This document shows positions 19,716 to 32,073 of a DNA stretch of 64,000 nucleotides, in pieces. The position numbers were made by a program, and so were the translations under genes. Source of the DNA: Apostichopus japonicus (lineage: Eukaryota; Echinodermata; Holothuroidea; Aspidochirotida; Stichopodidae); NCBI RefSeq assembly GCF_037975245.1, contig NC_092576.1, forward strand, positions 23,938,611 to 24,002,610, written 5' to 3'. The notes under the pieces are model-generated. The model had not been told where the DNA came from and did no database searches. It saw only the letters and a list, made by a program, of their open reading frames with translations. Positions within the stretch are counted from its first letter, which is position 1. Every line of letters starts with the position of its first letter.

Positions 19716-22700
19716 AGCAGGGTGCAATTCGGCGTGTTCGAATACAGGCTATCCGACCAATATATAGACACAGTACAAGAAATTCAACAACACATTCAAT
19801 ATAAGCTTGGTAATAAATTTAAAGGTATTGTCTGGTAGTTCTTAGAAGTTACCTTAAAAAACGATAAATAATTTTCCAGACATACAAAATATGAAAACGC
19901 TAATGTTGCATTTGACAGAGAAACGATTTTCAAATCGTCACGGTAGGATGGATATTTCGAATATACTTTGAACAGTACAGAACGTGACGTCACCTTCGCA
20001 AATGCAGATTGCGACATAACCCACATTCCATACAGTTCGTACAGTAACCACAACATTAACCGCGTTTGAATACAGATGAATTTCTTCCTTCTTTTTTGGT
20101 GAAATTTCTTATAAATTATATATGTTTTGAAGAAATCTCTAGGCCGTTCATATATGAAGTGCATCGGGGATTTCGTGATTTTGTTGTAACACAAGATAAG
20201 TTTGAACAGTAATCTCTTCGTTGTTTATACATCGCGCTGTCCAGCTTCAACGCGAAGAATGTTCTCACGAAGGCTACTCTAACGTTTACAAATACTTTTC
20301 AAGTTTCCTTTTACTGTAAAGTTGATACGTGAATTTTATTTCAGCTATTTCGAAGAACAGTTTATGAACTGTGGTTTGAGTTTGAGAGTGTGTTATGTGT
20401 AACGCTATGTACCTATACCAACTGGGCATGGTAGGCTGTATACGTTCGCGATGTGTACGTAATATATAATAGGCAATCACCTGTGCGTTTACACGCGAGA
20501 GTATGTTTGCTGCGTAAATAGGAGCGCTAACTTCAAGTCGCTCGTTTTGCCTATTTGCCTGTAATACGTCAATCACCAAATGATGCGTTCGGACAAACGG
20601 TGCTTTTGGTGATAAACTATTGAATTTGAAAACCAGATTTCTACAAGAAGAAAACGTCGAATTGGGACAATTTTTACATAATTAGAAAGAGAAAAATAAG
20701 AACTACGAAGAAATGTATCAAAATCGTCCACCAGACAACACCTTTAATTATTCAAAGTGACACAAAATTTCGTCTTCCTTTAATTATAATTGGGTATAAT
20801 GCTTAATTATCAATACCTTTGATTCAAATATTAACCAGGTATGAGCATGGAGTTCAGGTACTATACAAAGTTGAAACCATTTGCACGAGATTAGCAAATG
20901 TTGGGTATTTCTAAATATATTTTGTTTTTCATTGTAACGCTTACTAAATACCCCAGCGGTTCGTTTACCCTAGAAAAGTTAAGTAATACCTCATACATAG
21001 ATAATGTTGGTTTTACAACATACTTTTATGAGTGGTTTCTTGTGAACACGATATTAAGAGTTCAAAGTTTAACGACGTTCCATTGTCTAACGCTTCTCAG
21101 TATTTGTATATGTTCAATTGTACACTTTTTTTAACTTGGAGAGAAAGTGAATGTAGTTATACATATTCAAACAAAAATCCATAAAATAAATTGCAGTGTG
21201 AAATTTCTTCCTTTTGGGTGGCATGCATTGATTTAAACAATCCTTTAATTGGTGTGTCAGGAAGGGGAGCTAGTTGGAAATACTGCACTACATAGCAGAC
21301 CCCCTTTCCCCCTTTTCGCTCCCACCTAGAAGAGTCAAGTTGGTAGAGTCTAATTGTCACAGTTAAAGCCTTTGGTAAAAGGCCATTAAGAACTCAACCT
21401 TTTCCATACATATGGCTTTCAGCCATAACATTATTTGTGAACACACTTGTCACTATTTCTATGTGGGGGGGGGGGGGAGTAACTACAGTTGACTTTTAAC
21501 AGAATGCTGCATGGTTTGGGTGTAAGTGAAATATGGTTACACACTGATTACATACACAATATAAACTGTTATATGTTACATAACATGGCATTGTTGGCAT
21601 ATATAATGGTGAAACAACAGCTAGTTATATCCTACTTGGTGAGAAGATAAAAACATAGGACATTGCACTAGGCATTTCAAATAGTCTGGACGAATGCGAA
21701 ATGTGCTTTAACATCGCAACATGCTATTTACAAGTAATGGTTGTATTCCCTCGATGTGACATAATTGGTCATGGCCTTTAAGACATCTACTGCAACAACT
21801 AGCAGAATATATTTTCATTTACAATTGATAGAATTATCTCACAAGAGATTAAACAGATAATTGAAACATCTTGCTTAAAATTAATGTGAACATCAACACA
21901 AATCAAACAATAATTATTGGCTGCTTGTCGAACTTGTAGAACTCCTAAATATGATTGACATCATCGGGAGTTAAATTGTTTTGGATTATATCTGAGGTAA
22001 AAAACACACTAGTTGGTGAACTCAATGTTACCACTGAACCTACTTTGGAACTTTTCCTGCATTTCCTCAATAGAAGGTTTGAAACAGTTGTCATTCCTGG
22101 CCAGATCTTTTTGGAAATCATCAGGTCCAGGATCACTCATTTGTTGAAGAATTGGATTTTAAACACGGGCTACTACAATTCTCCCCATGAACCCTGGTAT
22201 GTAGATGTAGTCCTTTGGTACTTTGACGGGTATTGTATGCCATTCATTGGTCGCTTTGGGATATTTTGCCGTCAATCTCTGACAGTACATAGCAGTTGCA
22301 TTATTTTATTTTCACACATGTATTCCAATTTCAGGTAAAAATAATCAGAAAATGTCATTATGGTTTTGATGATGTAACCTGGGTTATTTTTGTATGAATC
22401 TGAAATACTGTACAATAAAGATGTACAACATACTTGATAAAGGTAAAACAGCAAGGAGCATTGATATGAGACAAACTTATTCACAATGACAGTTGATAAC
22501 ATAAAATAACCACTGGTAGACTTTTCGTACTCTGTGGGATAAGTCAGCAAAATAAACATGACAACTAGCCTTCATGCTCTGTTCACAAGGTTTTAAAATT
22601 TGACCTTCCTTGACCCAAATGATTTTTGACCTTCATCAAAATCAGTAGGCTACTTGTCGACAATGTAATACACCTTAATACTTACTATGAGATCTCTCTA

Positions 22701-23495
22701 AGCTTTCCTTTTGGCAATCTCATTTACAAACATGGCATCACAAACACACATGCCATCATGAGTGCATAGGTTCGTGGTTTTATAAAAACCAAAAATAGTT
22801 ATAACATGTAATGAGGCAGTGGAAATTGGCTTTACATGGTACAACAAACCTTTAATGGTATCATAACATTTTGGCAAACATCTCGCAACAACTTGTATAC
22901 CAAAATTTATTTCTTTGAAAGAAATGATAAATGCTTAAAATACAATGTTAACCCATGAACAGACAGGGTACCTTTACGTGGTGACCTCTGTCTATCTGAC
23001 AATGTGGTGTAATACATTAAACATACAGTACTCACTAGACATTTCCATCTTCATAGACGGCATTGGGACGATTTCAATGATGAATAAAGTCAATGGCAGC
23101 AAGGCTGTTTCTTACTAAGCATCAAATGTAGCTGATGAAAGACAAGAGAGTACTTTTGCACGATACATAAAATTTGTCTTACTGTAATTTTAAACTGGCA
23201 AAATCATACAGTAGCAATGAGTTTGCATCTAACTTATCACTTTTTACCCTGTATGTTCAATAAAATGAAAATGGTTCATGACGTAAGTAATATATAGCAA
23301 TAGCATGCTGCCGGGTGTTGTCAGGGAGACCGGGGGGGGGGGGTGAGATGTGTGTAAATGCTGTTTGATTATCCTTTTTGGTGTTGAATCATAAAGAGAT
23401 GGATACACAAATATCTTTTGAAACTTTTAATCCAAATACATATGAAATTTGAGGCTTAGATTGGAGATTTGTCACAATATAAAGTGAAAATAAAA
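19716..23495. other. Intergenic, no gene recognised
   Basis: Open frames up to 132 aa (20194-19796, minus) show no family signature. Two adjacent minus-strand segments (22300-22030) translate to plausible protein-like sequence (PVKVPKDYIYIPGFMG; EEMQEKFQSRFSG) but are broken. A run of 14 G lies at about 21465 and one of 10 at about 23333. Confidence 0.35.
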
Positions 23496-23499
23496 TAAA

Positions 23500-24070
23500 A
23501 CTGTTAGCAAACTGCTTATCCACTAGAGAGCCTGAGTAGGAGAATGTGTAAAAGTAAGTTGGCCTGACGTTTTGATCCTAGCGGGATCTTCTTCAAAGGC
23601 TAAATGACAAGTAACAGTAACAGAAGGGACAAAAACACGCACAGAATACAGACAGGTTAATGAGCATGGTGAACACAAAGAGATAGATGTAAGGGGATTA
23701 GTAGACAAGGGATGGCGAGAAGAAAGAAAGAAACCAGGAAGAGGAGAGGTAGGAGATAAACAGTGGAGGGACAAAGAGAGGATTAAGGGAAGGGGGTAGG
23801 GAATAACTGTAGAAGGACAAAAACAGACAGGTGTGGAGAAAAGAGGTGGAAGAGAGCTATGAGAAGAGGAGTGAAGGGGGGGGGGACAAAGGGAGAGGGA
23901 GAGGGGGCCAGGAGAAAAGTTAGTCATGTCCTTCCTAAATTTTGAGCCCATGAGGTTGAATGTTGCGAAGGCGTTGCATCCACAGCCTCTCTCTGCTGAT
24001 TCGTACTAGGTTAAGACGGCTACCTAAGGATTCAATCCCCTGTAGGGAAATGTCGTTAATGGTATATCAT
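23500..24070 (-). mobile_element. Penelope-like element, 3' end
   Basis: Read on the minus strand, 24065-23937 encodes INDISLQGIESLG, then RISRERLWMQRLRNIQPHGL and a stop, the C-terminus that follows the GIY-YIG nuclease in Penelope-like elements. Downstream is purine-rich on the plus strand, and then the terminal block AAGTTGGCCTGACG with its TCGATCCTAGCGGGATC stem-loop (23560-23610). The element is 5'-truncated and lacks the reverse transcriptase. Confidence 0.65.
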
Positions 24071-24732
24071 ACAGTTGTGCCTATTAATACACATGTCTTC
24101 TTTGTTCTGATTAGTATCAAGCTTATCTCAAAGCTTGCATTTATTTTATTCTGATAGACAGTTTGATGATGGCAATTACAAGATCTGAAATTTCATAATC
24201 ATGATGAAACAAGGAAGGGGTGTACCTTAACACTTTAGCATTTTGTTATCAGTTACCAATAATCTGAATTATTTTTAATGGTGGAATAGATATGAATTAC
24301 CCACACAACCAGGTTTGGCAGTCACCTACGTACTTGCCACTTCATAATAATGCTTGTAGTTATGTAGCCGTGCAATACCCCCTCCCTCCCAAACACCTGG
24401 AAACCCCTATTTACGAAAGCGATAATGCGGACAGTTTTCGGTCAGCTGCGTTTGATAATGGGTCTGATGATCTTTCCTCAGTAGTTGCCTTCGCCATGTA
24501 GCTTTGATCGAGGGAAAAGCCACTTTTCGACGAACATAAATCGCAACAGTGTTTAGCATGGACATCGAGAAGGTGCCTTACTAACTGGTTGTGTGTCCAG
24601 CTGCCTAAGTGTTTCAGTATCTTGTTCCAATCCTCAAAATACCTCACCGAGTGGTATCTGCCTTCTTCTCCATGGTCGTGCTTTTATTTCCCTTGCACAG
24701 CTTGGGTTTGGAGCAGATATCATGATAAGTCA
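24071..24732. other. Intergenic, no gene recognised
   Basis: Overlapping short frames near 24292-24647 on both strands lack family signatures. Confidence 0.35.
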
Positions 24733-24973
24733 ACCTAGTGGTTAACGCCGGCATCTCCCAGTCATGAGATCCCCGGTTCTATTCCCGCCGACAGCAATTT
24801 GTGTCGTCTGGCAAGGGTGTTGTTCAATAACAACTTCCCGACATGGACGTTAAATGGATGTGTGCCGAGAGATTGGCTTCGGTCAGCTTGCGAGTCTAAA
24901 AGCCTCCATGGCTTCTTTCGCGAGTTCCTGCTTGCGGGAAGATCACATATACATACATACATACATACATACA
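24733..24973 (+). repeat. tRNA-derived SINE (copy 1)
   Basis: The head carries an A-box-like TAGTGGTTAACGCCGG and a B-box-like GGTTCTATTCCCG. The tail has TTCGCGAGTTCCTGCTTGC followed by (ATAC)n. The copy at 37935-38175 shares both head and tail, which defines a family of about 240 bp. Confidence 0.7.
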
Positions 24974-24974
24974 A

Positions 24975-26530
24975 GTTGTGTAGAATGTGATCTGCAAAGA
25001 TTATTTGTAGCAAAGGCCAACTACCAAATCGGTAACTGTTTACATTGGAGCTATGCGAGACTGCACACGGACTGAGGATAGTCAATATTCAAAATGTAAT
25101 TCACACTTTTGGAATCGTTGACTGCCTCAGTCAACCGGTATCAGTTCGCCCATAACAAGAGCCATATGTTTTCTGAGCATTTGCATTTTCTACAAGTTTT
25201 GTTAAGTAAAACACACGGTAGGCTACTATAGTTGCAATACAGTACTTTAGTTCTGTTATGCGTTGTGCAACTAGTACTGTTGTATACATTGTACGTATTG
25301 ACGGGGATCGATTGTGGTGTCTAACAGTGCTGTTACACCTCCTCCGAAACTAGGTAAGATTACCGGCATCAGACGTTTCTTTTTACGGGATTCTTCACCC
25401 ATTTAAGTGCTTTTAACACGGTTTTACCGAACCGCTTAATCAGTGACTTATGTAGTTTTATGAGGTAAATTGCCTTATTCACTGGTTGGTAGATTTCATA
25501 AAAGGCTGGTTCAGGCAAATACAGGAAGGTTTTTTTTCTACATCTGAGATTAAAATTCCCGTCCCCTCAAGGAGGTACCCTATCAGCCCTACTATCCACT
25601 ATTTATATTGACGAAATACGTTCAGACTCCCACTCCTTTGTTGTTATATATGCTGAGAAAACTGCCTTATCTTGTCATTTCTCTTAATGTGCAAATCGCC
25701 AAAATCAACGTGATTATCGATGTTGTATTACGGAGGATTTTAATACGTGTGAAGAGAAGAATTTACTTCTTAATCCAAAGAAAACAAGATAAATGATAGT
25801 TGAAGATATTAAAATTTAACATAACGGATAAATAGAAACAATAGAGGAGAAAACGATGATTGTCGGTTCATATGTTGAGCGTACTCCCCACAATATGTAT
25901 GTAAGAGTCTGAACTAAGATAAGTTAACATTTAATAGCGACATTTCAAAGGTGTTAGCTAAGTAATTTGATATTTGACCAAGTTTGCCCCCATTTTCCTA
26001 TGGGAACATGTAAAGTGTTTAGTATATCAATACCACCGTATGTTAATTATGCAAGACCCAGTTTGGTATCACTTCATACATGTTAACGGAAAGAAAATAG
26101 TTAAGAATTTCCTAAAATATTGTACACATATATTTTGCTTTGAATATAATATTCTTAAATGTTGCCGCCAAAACATTATTAGACTTACCAAAAATATATA
26201 TATGCCTTGAAAGATCATCCTCTACATCGTTTATATGAACTCTTAAAGTATTTTAATATTCATAACATTATACTGGTAGTTTCTGTGTTCTGTGCTATAT
26301 GAAAAATGAGCGTAACCGACAATTTACATGTCGATGTTCAAACTTCGCAGCGTTGTTTATTAATACAAAACGAACTCGGCTAACACACCCATCATACACA
26401 CATACATGTGTGATCTATCGAAAGTATTTGTTTGTGTAATAGATTCATGTGCAACCAAGTAGAATGTGTACATGGTCAGTAGGCTTACAGACCGCTACGA
26501 TATTACATATGTAACACGTTAAAGTGTTTA
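24975..26530. other. Intergenic, no gene recognised
   Basis: AT-rich. Short frames at 25608-25796 and 25974-26210 have no recognisable motifs. Confidence 0.35.
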
Positions 26531-26539
26531 ACGGTTTTA

Positions 26540-27350
26540 CTTCCTGATTCAGTTCACCGTTGCTCTAGAAACGGGAGGAGGTTTGGGAAGTCGAGTATTT
26601 AGTAAGTTTAATTTGGTATTTTTCAAGCGTTATCGTTAATTTTGAAATCACGTATTGTCAAAATACACACTCACGAATGTGATATTATATGCAGTACACG
26701 GAAGCGTAACACAAGTGACGTTGAGAAGCGGGTAGCCATTTTCCCATCGAGAATTGGAACCTACATTGGCTTTAGAACAATGGAAAGCATTCGTCTTTAT
26801 ACTGGATTTACATTACAAAGGTAACATTGGCGTTTGTAAAAAAAATGTACTTATTGATTCAGTCTTTGCTCGACAATCTAGAGAAAAAAAAACGGGGAGT
26901 CGAGTATTTAGTTAGTTAAAATGTGTACTTTTCAAGCGTTATTGTTAATTTTAAATCACCTAAAATGCATTGTCAAGCTGCACACACAAGAAATTGATAT
27001 TATGTGCAGTACACTGAACGCAGCGTAATAAAGTGACAGTAGAGAGCGAGTAGCCATTTTCCCATTTGGAATTGGAACCTGCATCGGGGTTAGAACAACG
27101 GAAAGCATTTGTCTTTATACTAGCTTAACATTACGAGTGTAACACGTTCACTGTTGTAACGGATGTACTTATTGATTCAGTTATTCTGTGCTCGAAAATC
27201 TAGAGGAGATTTGGGGAGTCGAATATTCAGTAAAGTAATGTTTTTATTTTTCAAACGTTAGGGATTTGTTCTGTCTGCGCTGTCGAACTGCGCACTCGAG
27301 AATAGGATACAATGTGCAGTAAACGGAACACAACGTAACAAAGTGCTGTA
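26540..27350 (+). repeat. Tandem repeat of about 310 bp, 2.5 units
   Basis: The anchor GGGGAGTCGAGTATTTAG recurs, its TCGA core starting at 26591, 26900 and 27219 (spacing 309 and 319). Other shared blocks are TTTTCAAGCGTTAT, GTGCAGTACACGGAA, AGCCATTTTCCCAT and CGGAAAGCATT. The third unit is partial. Units have diverged by roughly 20-30 percent by eye, so the array is old. Confidence 0.8.
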
Positions 27351-29270
27351 AAAGAACAGGGCCGCGTGGCTCATATCCATGCAGCGACATGCAGCGATAA
27401 CATCTTTATGGAAACAAACACTCACAGAGTGGGTCTTGAAGACTTAATCGTCACATTTGAAGGTCTGAAGTACTTTACAGTAAAAACGCCACATATGCAA
27501 AAATGAGTGACCAAGCACTTTCCATAGTTAGGATTTGTCTTAGCGTACATAGGCTAGTGTCTGTGAAAGCTAGGGTATAAGTCAACGGGTAAGGCTATGC
27601 TACGATGTTATCAGTGTAGCCACTTGGGACAAGTGAAAAATATGTCTATAAACATTTACCAATTGTTTTTTACCAGGAGGATGGTACCTGACTTAGTCTA
27701 ATGTAGTTGGGTGCGATACCTAGGCCTAGGTTAATAGAAATTTAGTATGGCACTAGAAAACATTTAAGTTAGTTGCCTGAGTAAAGCATATGCTGGTTAC
27801 AAAAGGTGATATTACTGGCTAGGGCCAGCCAATATACGCCTTTAATGCCTGACCCAGTTAGATAATAGGTATTTGCAAGACCAAACTCATATGTGCTGTT
27901 CAATATTCATATTTCCTAGCAATTTGCTTTGGGTCGTAGCACAAGGAGGTCCCAGTTTCAGAAGGCTAGTGAACATAACTTGTTGATTGAAATTCTCCTC
28001 TAGACATGCCGATACACTGTCTATTAACATCCAGCTTTAGAAAAAGAGCTGTAAGAAAATCATGTAACACGACATGTAATTCACTAGCCTCTTCGTATGT
28101 TGCACATTTAATTTCAACTGATAAAAATTGAAGATACAGCTCAATAGATATTTGTGATCCCTGAATATTGCATTCCAGTCCTGATTTTGTCGGCCATTCT
28201 CATAACATGTATCACAGATATTTCTTGCAGCATGCACTATAAAATAGTACCCCGACACTAGCCATGCACCCATTAAATAATGCTTTGTTAGGCCTGCCAA
28301 ACGTCATTAGCTGATATTGCCCACTTTCTTTCTTTCTTGTTTCATATGGTACACAGTTTAGATTTTAAGAACATCATGAAAATTCCATAATTGGGCTCAT
28401 TCGTACAACGAAAACCTATTTCATTGTCAGTTTATTGATATTAAGTTTTGTTTGTTTGGGGTATTTTTAAACATGATTTGAGACACCAGTTGATAAGATT
28501 GAGTGACTAATAAAAAAGTTGTGTCTGGTTGAAGGGGCAGGGGAGGGGTGGGTTGGTTTCATCAATGATCAACTGTAGGGCTTTGAAAATTGTACCCATA
28601 CACAATAACAATGGAGTTCAGAGCGTTCTGCTCTTATGAGGGTAACTGGTGTGAAACAGTGCATGTGATATGGAAAGTTAGGTTCAAGTTGCACTCAAAT
28701 ACATAAACATTCTTAGCATGTTTATCTATTGCATTGTCGAGGGTATTTGCACTTAATCACATGTTGTACGTACATTTGTTATAATGATATGCACGATGTT
28801 TTAATCAAATAATGTGTGATTGTGGATTGTAAAGATCAGCATGTTTACATTCATTTTCTTTACATGTTCTTCAATTTGTTTAAAATGCTTTTATTTTATT
28901 ATTGTTATAGAATGATTGCTGCACAATCAAAATTTCTGATTACTAACCTCAGTTCTGAACTACTTTTATGATAATGACTTAAGACCATCCTTTTCATACT
29001 ACTATACACTAGAACAAACATGTGTGATGCTAAAGACAAGATATGGCATAGGACATGTCCATAACGTAGTTCTGAATATCAGCCCAGCAGATAGATGCTG
29101 TGATACAACCAAGGCAGTTAATTTTCTTTTGATTAAAACCAGACTTGCATCTCCTGGTTATGGCCCTGTGCACAACATATTTAAACTTATAGAGTGCTTG
29201 ACTTGTAGAAACATTAGATGCTGTGCCTATCCCCTCGTGTAGTTATATTTCAATATAAAATATTTATATA
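27351..29270. other. Intergenic, no gene recognised
   Basis: No coding signature. A weak minus-strand frame (28300-28037, 87 aa) resembles no family I know. Confidence 0.35.
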
Positions 29271-29298
29271 TGTATACATATATATATATATGAATATA

Positions 29299-29392
<94 letters not shown>
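29270..29392. repeat. (TA)n microsatellite
   Basis: About 120 bases of TA with a few G or T interruptions. The open frame across it is an artefact. Confidence 0.95.
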
Positions 29393-29393
<1 letters not shown>

Positions 29394-29659
29394 TTATTTA
29401 TTATTTTGACAGTTCTGTTTCTTGTTGGTACTTCTCGTGTCTGAGATATTTGAAGTAGTTGTTCCACCGCTGTTTAAAGGAACCGGTAATGTGAGACTGA
29501 ATACGAAATATCTAATCGATGACCGTCCGTCTACGTTCAGTTAAATATTTGAAGTTAGATGTAATTAAATACATGCTGGGTTTGTTAAGAGAATGTCGAC
29601 GAAGATTGGAGTGTTCAGAAACTGGGAATCCTGCGAAATTATCACCAAAATAAAAATAA

Positions 29660-29888
29660 AACTATTGGCAAACTGCTTATCCACTAGAAAGCCTGTTTAA
29701 GAGAATTTGTAAACTTAAATTGGCCCGACGTTTCGATCCTAGCAGGATCTTCTTCAGAGGCTAAATGACAAGTAAAAGTAACATAAGGGACAATAAACGC
29801 ACAGAATACAGACAGGTTACTTGTCATTTAGCCTCTGAAGAAGATCCTGCTAGGATCGAAACGTCAGGCAAACTTACTTTTACAAAAA
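29660..29888. repeat. Penelope-like terminal motif as an inverted pair
   Basis: Left arm 29716-29774 and right arm 29818-29884 are inverted copies of about 60 bp, separated by about 43 bases. Each contains GATCCTGCTAGGATCGAAAC, with CTGAAGA just before it (right arm sense). The left arm has the same upstream flank as 23500 and 51005 (GCTTATCCACTAGA). Confidence 0.75.
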
Positions 29889-29889
29889 A

Positions 29890-30609
29890 AGATCACCAAG
29901 TGATTTTTTACAACAAAAAAAAAAACATTAGAATATGTTAATGACGTTGCTAGGGCCACAAGAAAGTGAAGAGGTTCTAAGACCACAGTCAACATTGATC
30001 ATATTAATCACGGTGCCTGAGTTATTATGGGGGCATATTTGGCACCGAGGTTTACCGCAACTTTGTATACTCTATATAGCCGATACTAAATACAGTGAAA
30101 CGAATGTGCTATGGCAATTGGACCACCTTTTGGAAAAACAACGATCCCATTATTCCTTGGGTGAATAGTTCGGTACATACAGCGAAATGACATGCATCTC
30201 CCCCACCCCCTCCTCCTCCACCCTGCCTGCAAGAAACACTGACCCTTACGTCTCTGCTAGAAATCAATCATATAAACAATAATTAAATGAAATCATAATA
30301 TCGATAATGTCCTATGTGTTTTGCTTTTTATATACAAATATTTCAGTTAAAGACAAAACATAAATGTTTTGATTCCTTGACTAAACTCGAATTGAGTCTT
30401 TGGCTTTTCCAAATTACGCGTCTATCGTTGTATTGGTTCACCCAGTCACTTATTATTTTGTTGCTTTGCAGGTAATTTGTGTTTGTACATTCGAGCTTCC
30501 TTAAAAAACATTTTGAATGTTACAGTTATATATGAGTTCTGATGTTGTACTACAGTCCTTCGACTTGAAAGCTCACACGTTTTCCATTACCGTAGTCGGC
30601 TAAAAGTGA
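29890..30609. other. Intergenic upstream of gene B
   Basis: Nothing recognised apart from a C-rich stretch near 30200 and a short plus-strand frame (29935-30168) without motifs. Confidence 0.4.
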
Positions 30610-30991
30610 TGATATCTTATATACGATAAATCAAGACTAGTTAATAGAACTGAGGGCACGTAAAACCAAACAATGTTCACATACTGATACACTTTGAAAT
30701 GATATGTTGTCTTAATGTGAGGTCAGTGGGGGAGAAAGGGGGAGAGACATGGCAATCATGGAAACAATTAGGCCTATTATATTCTGGATATAAGTTATAT
30801 TTTGAATCCACTGACTGACGATTTAGTATATTTAGTAGATAATGAGATCACATTTAGTTAATTCTTTAACATAACATTAATTCTAAGAAACATTGACATT
30901 GACGTTAATTGGTTATTTAGTTACTTGAGCTAATGCACTAACGTAGCAAACAGTATCGTCCAATGCAACGTTTTTTTCTTTCAAGGTCAAT
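30610..30991 (+). promoter_or_regulatory. 5' flank of gene B, conserved with gene A
   Basis: Aligned by eye with 2395-2787. GATAAATCAAGACTAGTTAA and CTTAATGTGAGGTCAGTGGG are kept. The upstream limit of similarity near 30612 marks the left edge of the duplicated block. Confidence 0.4.
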
Positions 30992-31085
30992 ATGAACAAA
31001 TCTTTAACATTAAAATTGGTAGCATTGGTGTTCGTCTCTGGGCTCGTCTTCTGGCAATATTCACCGGAAATTATCCAATCAACAG
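30992..31085 (+). CDS. Gene B exon 1 (signal anchor)
   Basis: 94 nt, donor G|GTGAGT. LVALVFVSGLVFWQY is the membrane segment. The start context TCAATATG is the same as in gene A apart from one base. Confidence 0.65.
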
Positions 31086-31996
31086 GTGAGTTTGTCTTCC
31101 ATTAGATGAAACATGGCTATTCTTTTAAATATATCATTCGTAACCGTTCATAGTCTGAATTCACATTATAATGTTAAGAACTTGTAAGTGATGAATATTG
31201 AATTGCATAAACTACATGCGATCTCAGAAGTTTCGCGATGTCGGTACGTAGTTGACCCATTAACATATTCAATATGGGAGTGAACATAAAAATATAAACA
31301 ATGAATATATAATCAACATAGTTAAATAGCCACTTAAATTTGGTCTAACTCATAGAAAAGATTTCTTAGCATAAACCGATATCTTTTATCATTTTTTTAC
31401 TCGAATGTCTTTCCCTTGCTCCTGAAGTTTCACTTTATTACTTGCTCTATCTAGTTTTCTTTATACTACCGTGTCGTACTTATTTGCTTAATAGTTTCTT
31501 GAAACAAACATTGCACCATGATATACATTAGTATTGAATAAAAAATTATGTCCGTTTCAATAAAAAAGTGATTCTCAATTATATATTGCGTTAATTCATA
31601 TGAGGCCTATCATCAATTGTTCTTGAAATGAGTTTGTATCTCCCTGGATTGCTCGTTATTCCTTTTTATATTTAGTTTCTGTTCAAGTCGGAAACAATTA
31701 TAGGTTCATGCCACCTCCAATGACATACTCAGATATCGATGTAGATGTGTCAGTACCTTCGATAGATGAACTGTACGACAGATTGGTCCTCATAACAGCC
31801 TTCTCTGACAATCACTACAACGAGGCGATGGGTTACATCGGGACAGCTCAGAAATATATGCCTGGAAAGAGAATCGTCGTATATGACTTAGGATTGTCAA
31901 CCAAGATGCAAGACGAGGTAAAAAGACATCGTAATGCTACCTTGAAATTTCTAAATAATATGATATATGAAAAAACAGCATGGGTTATATATTGTA

Positions 31997-32073
<77 letters not shown>

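Noticed and set aside
19796-20194. 132-aa minus-strand open frame
   Set aside because: No family motif, unusual composition and no splice context; treated as chance in AT-rich DNA.
21463-21477. Poly-G runs (also 23333, 59931) as functional G-quadruplex sites
   Set aside because: Single homopolymer runs without the spaced G-tract pattern; could be sequencing artefacts.
23523-23951. 142-aa Ser/Pro/Leu-rich open frame
   Set aside because: It covers the purine-rich 3' untranslated part of a Penelope-like fragment, downstream of that element's stop codon.
24733-24795. tRNA-like sequence that could be called a tRNA gene
   Set aside because: A and B boxes are present, but the body does not fold into a proper cloverleaf by eye and is followed by a SINE body and tail. 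The same holds at 37937, 59100 and 33000.
29218-29409. Open frame of Tyr/Ile repeats
   Set aside because: Produced by a (TA)n array; the same applies at 31848-32199, 54207-54772 and 57074-57256.
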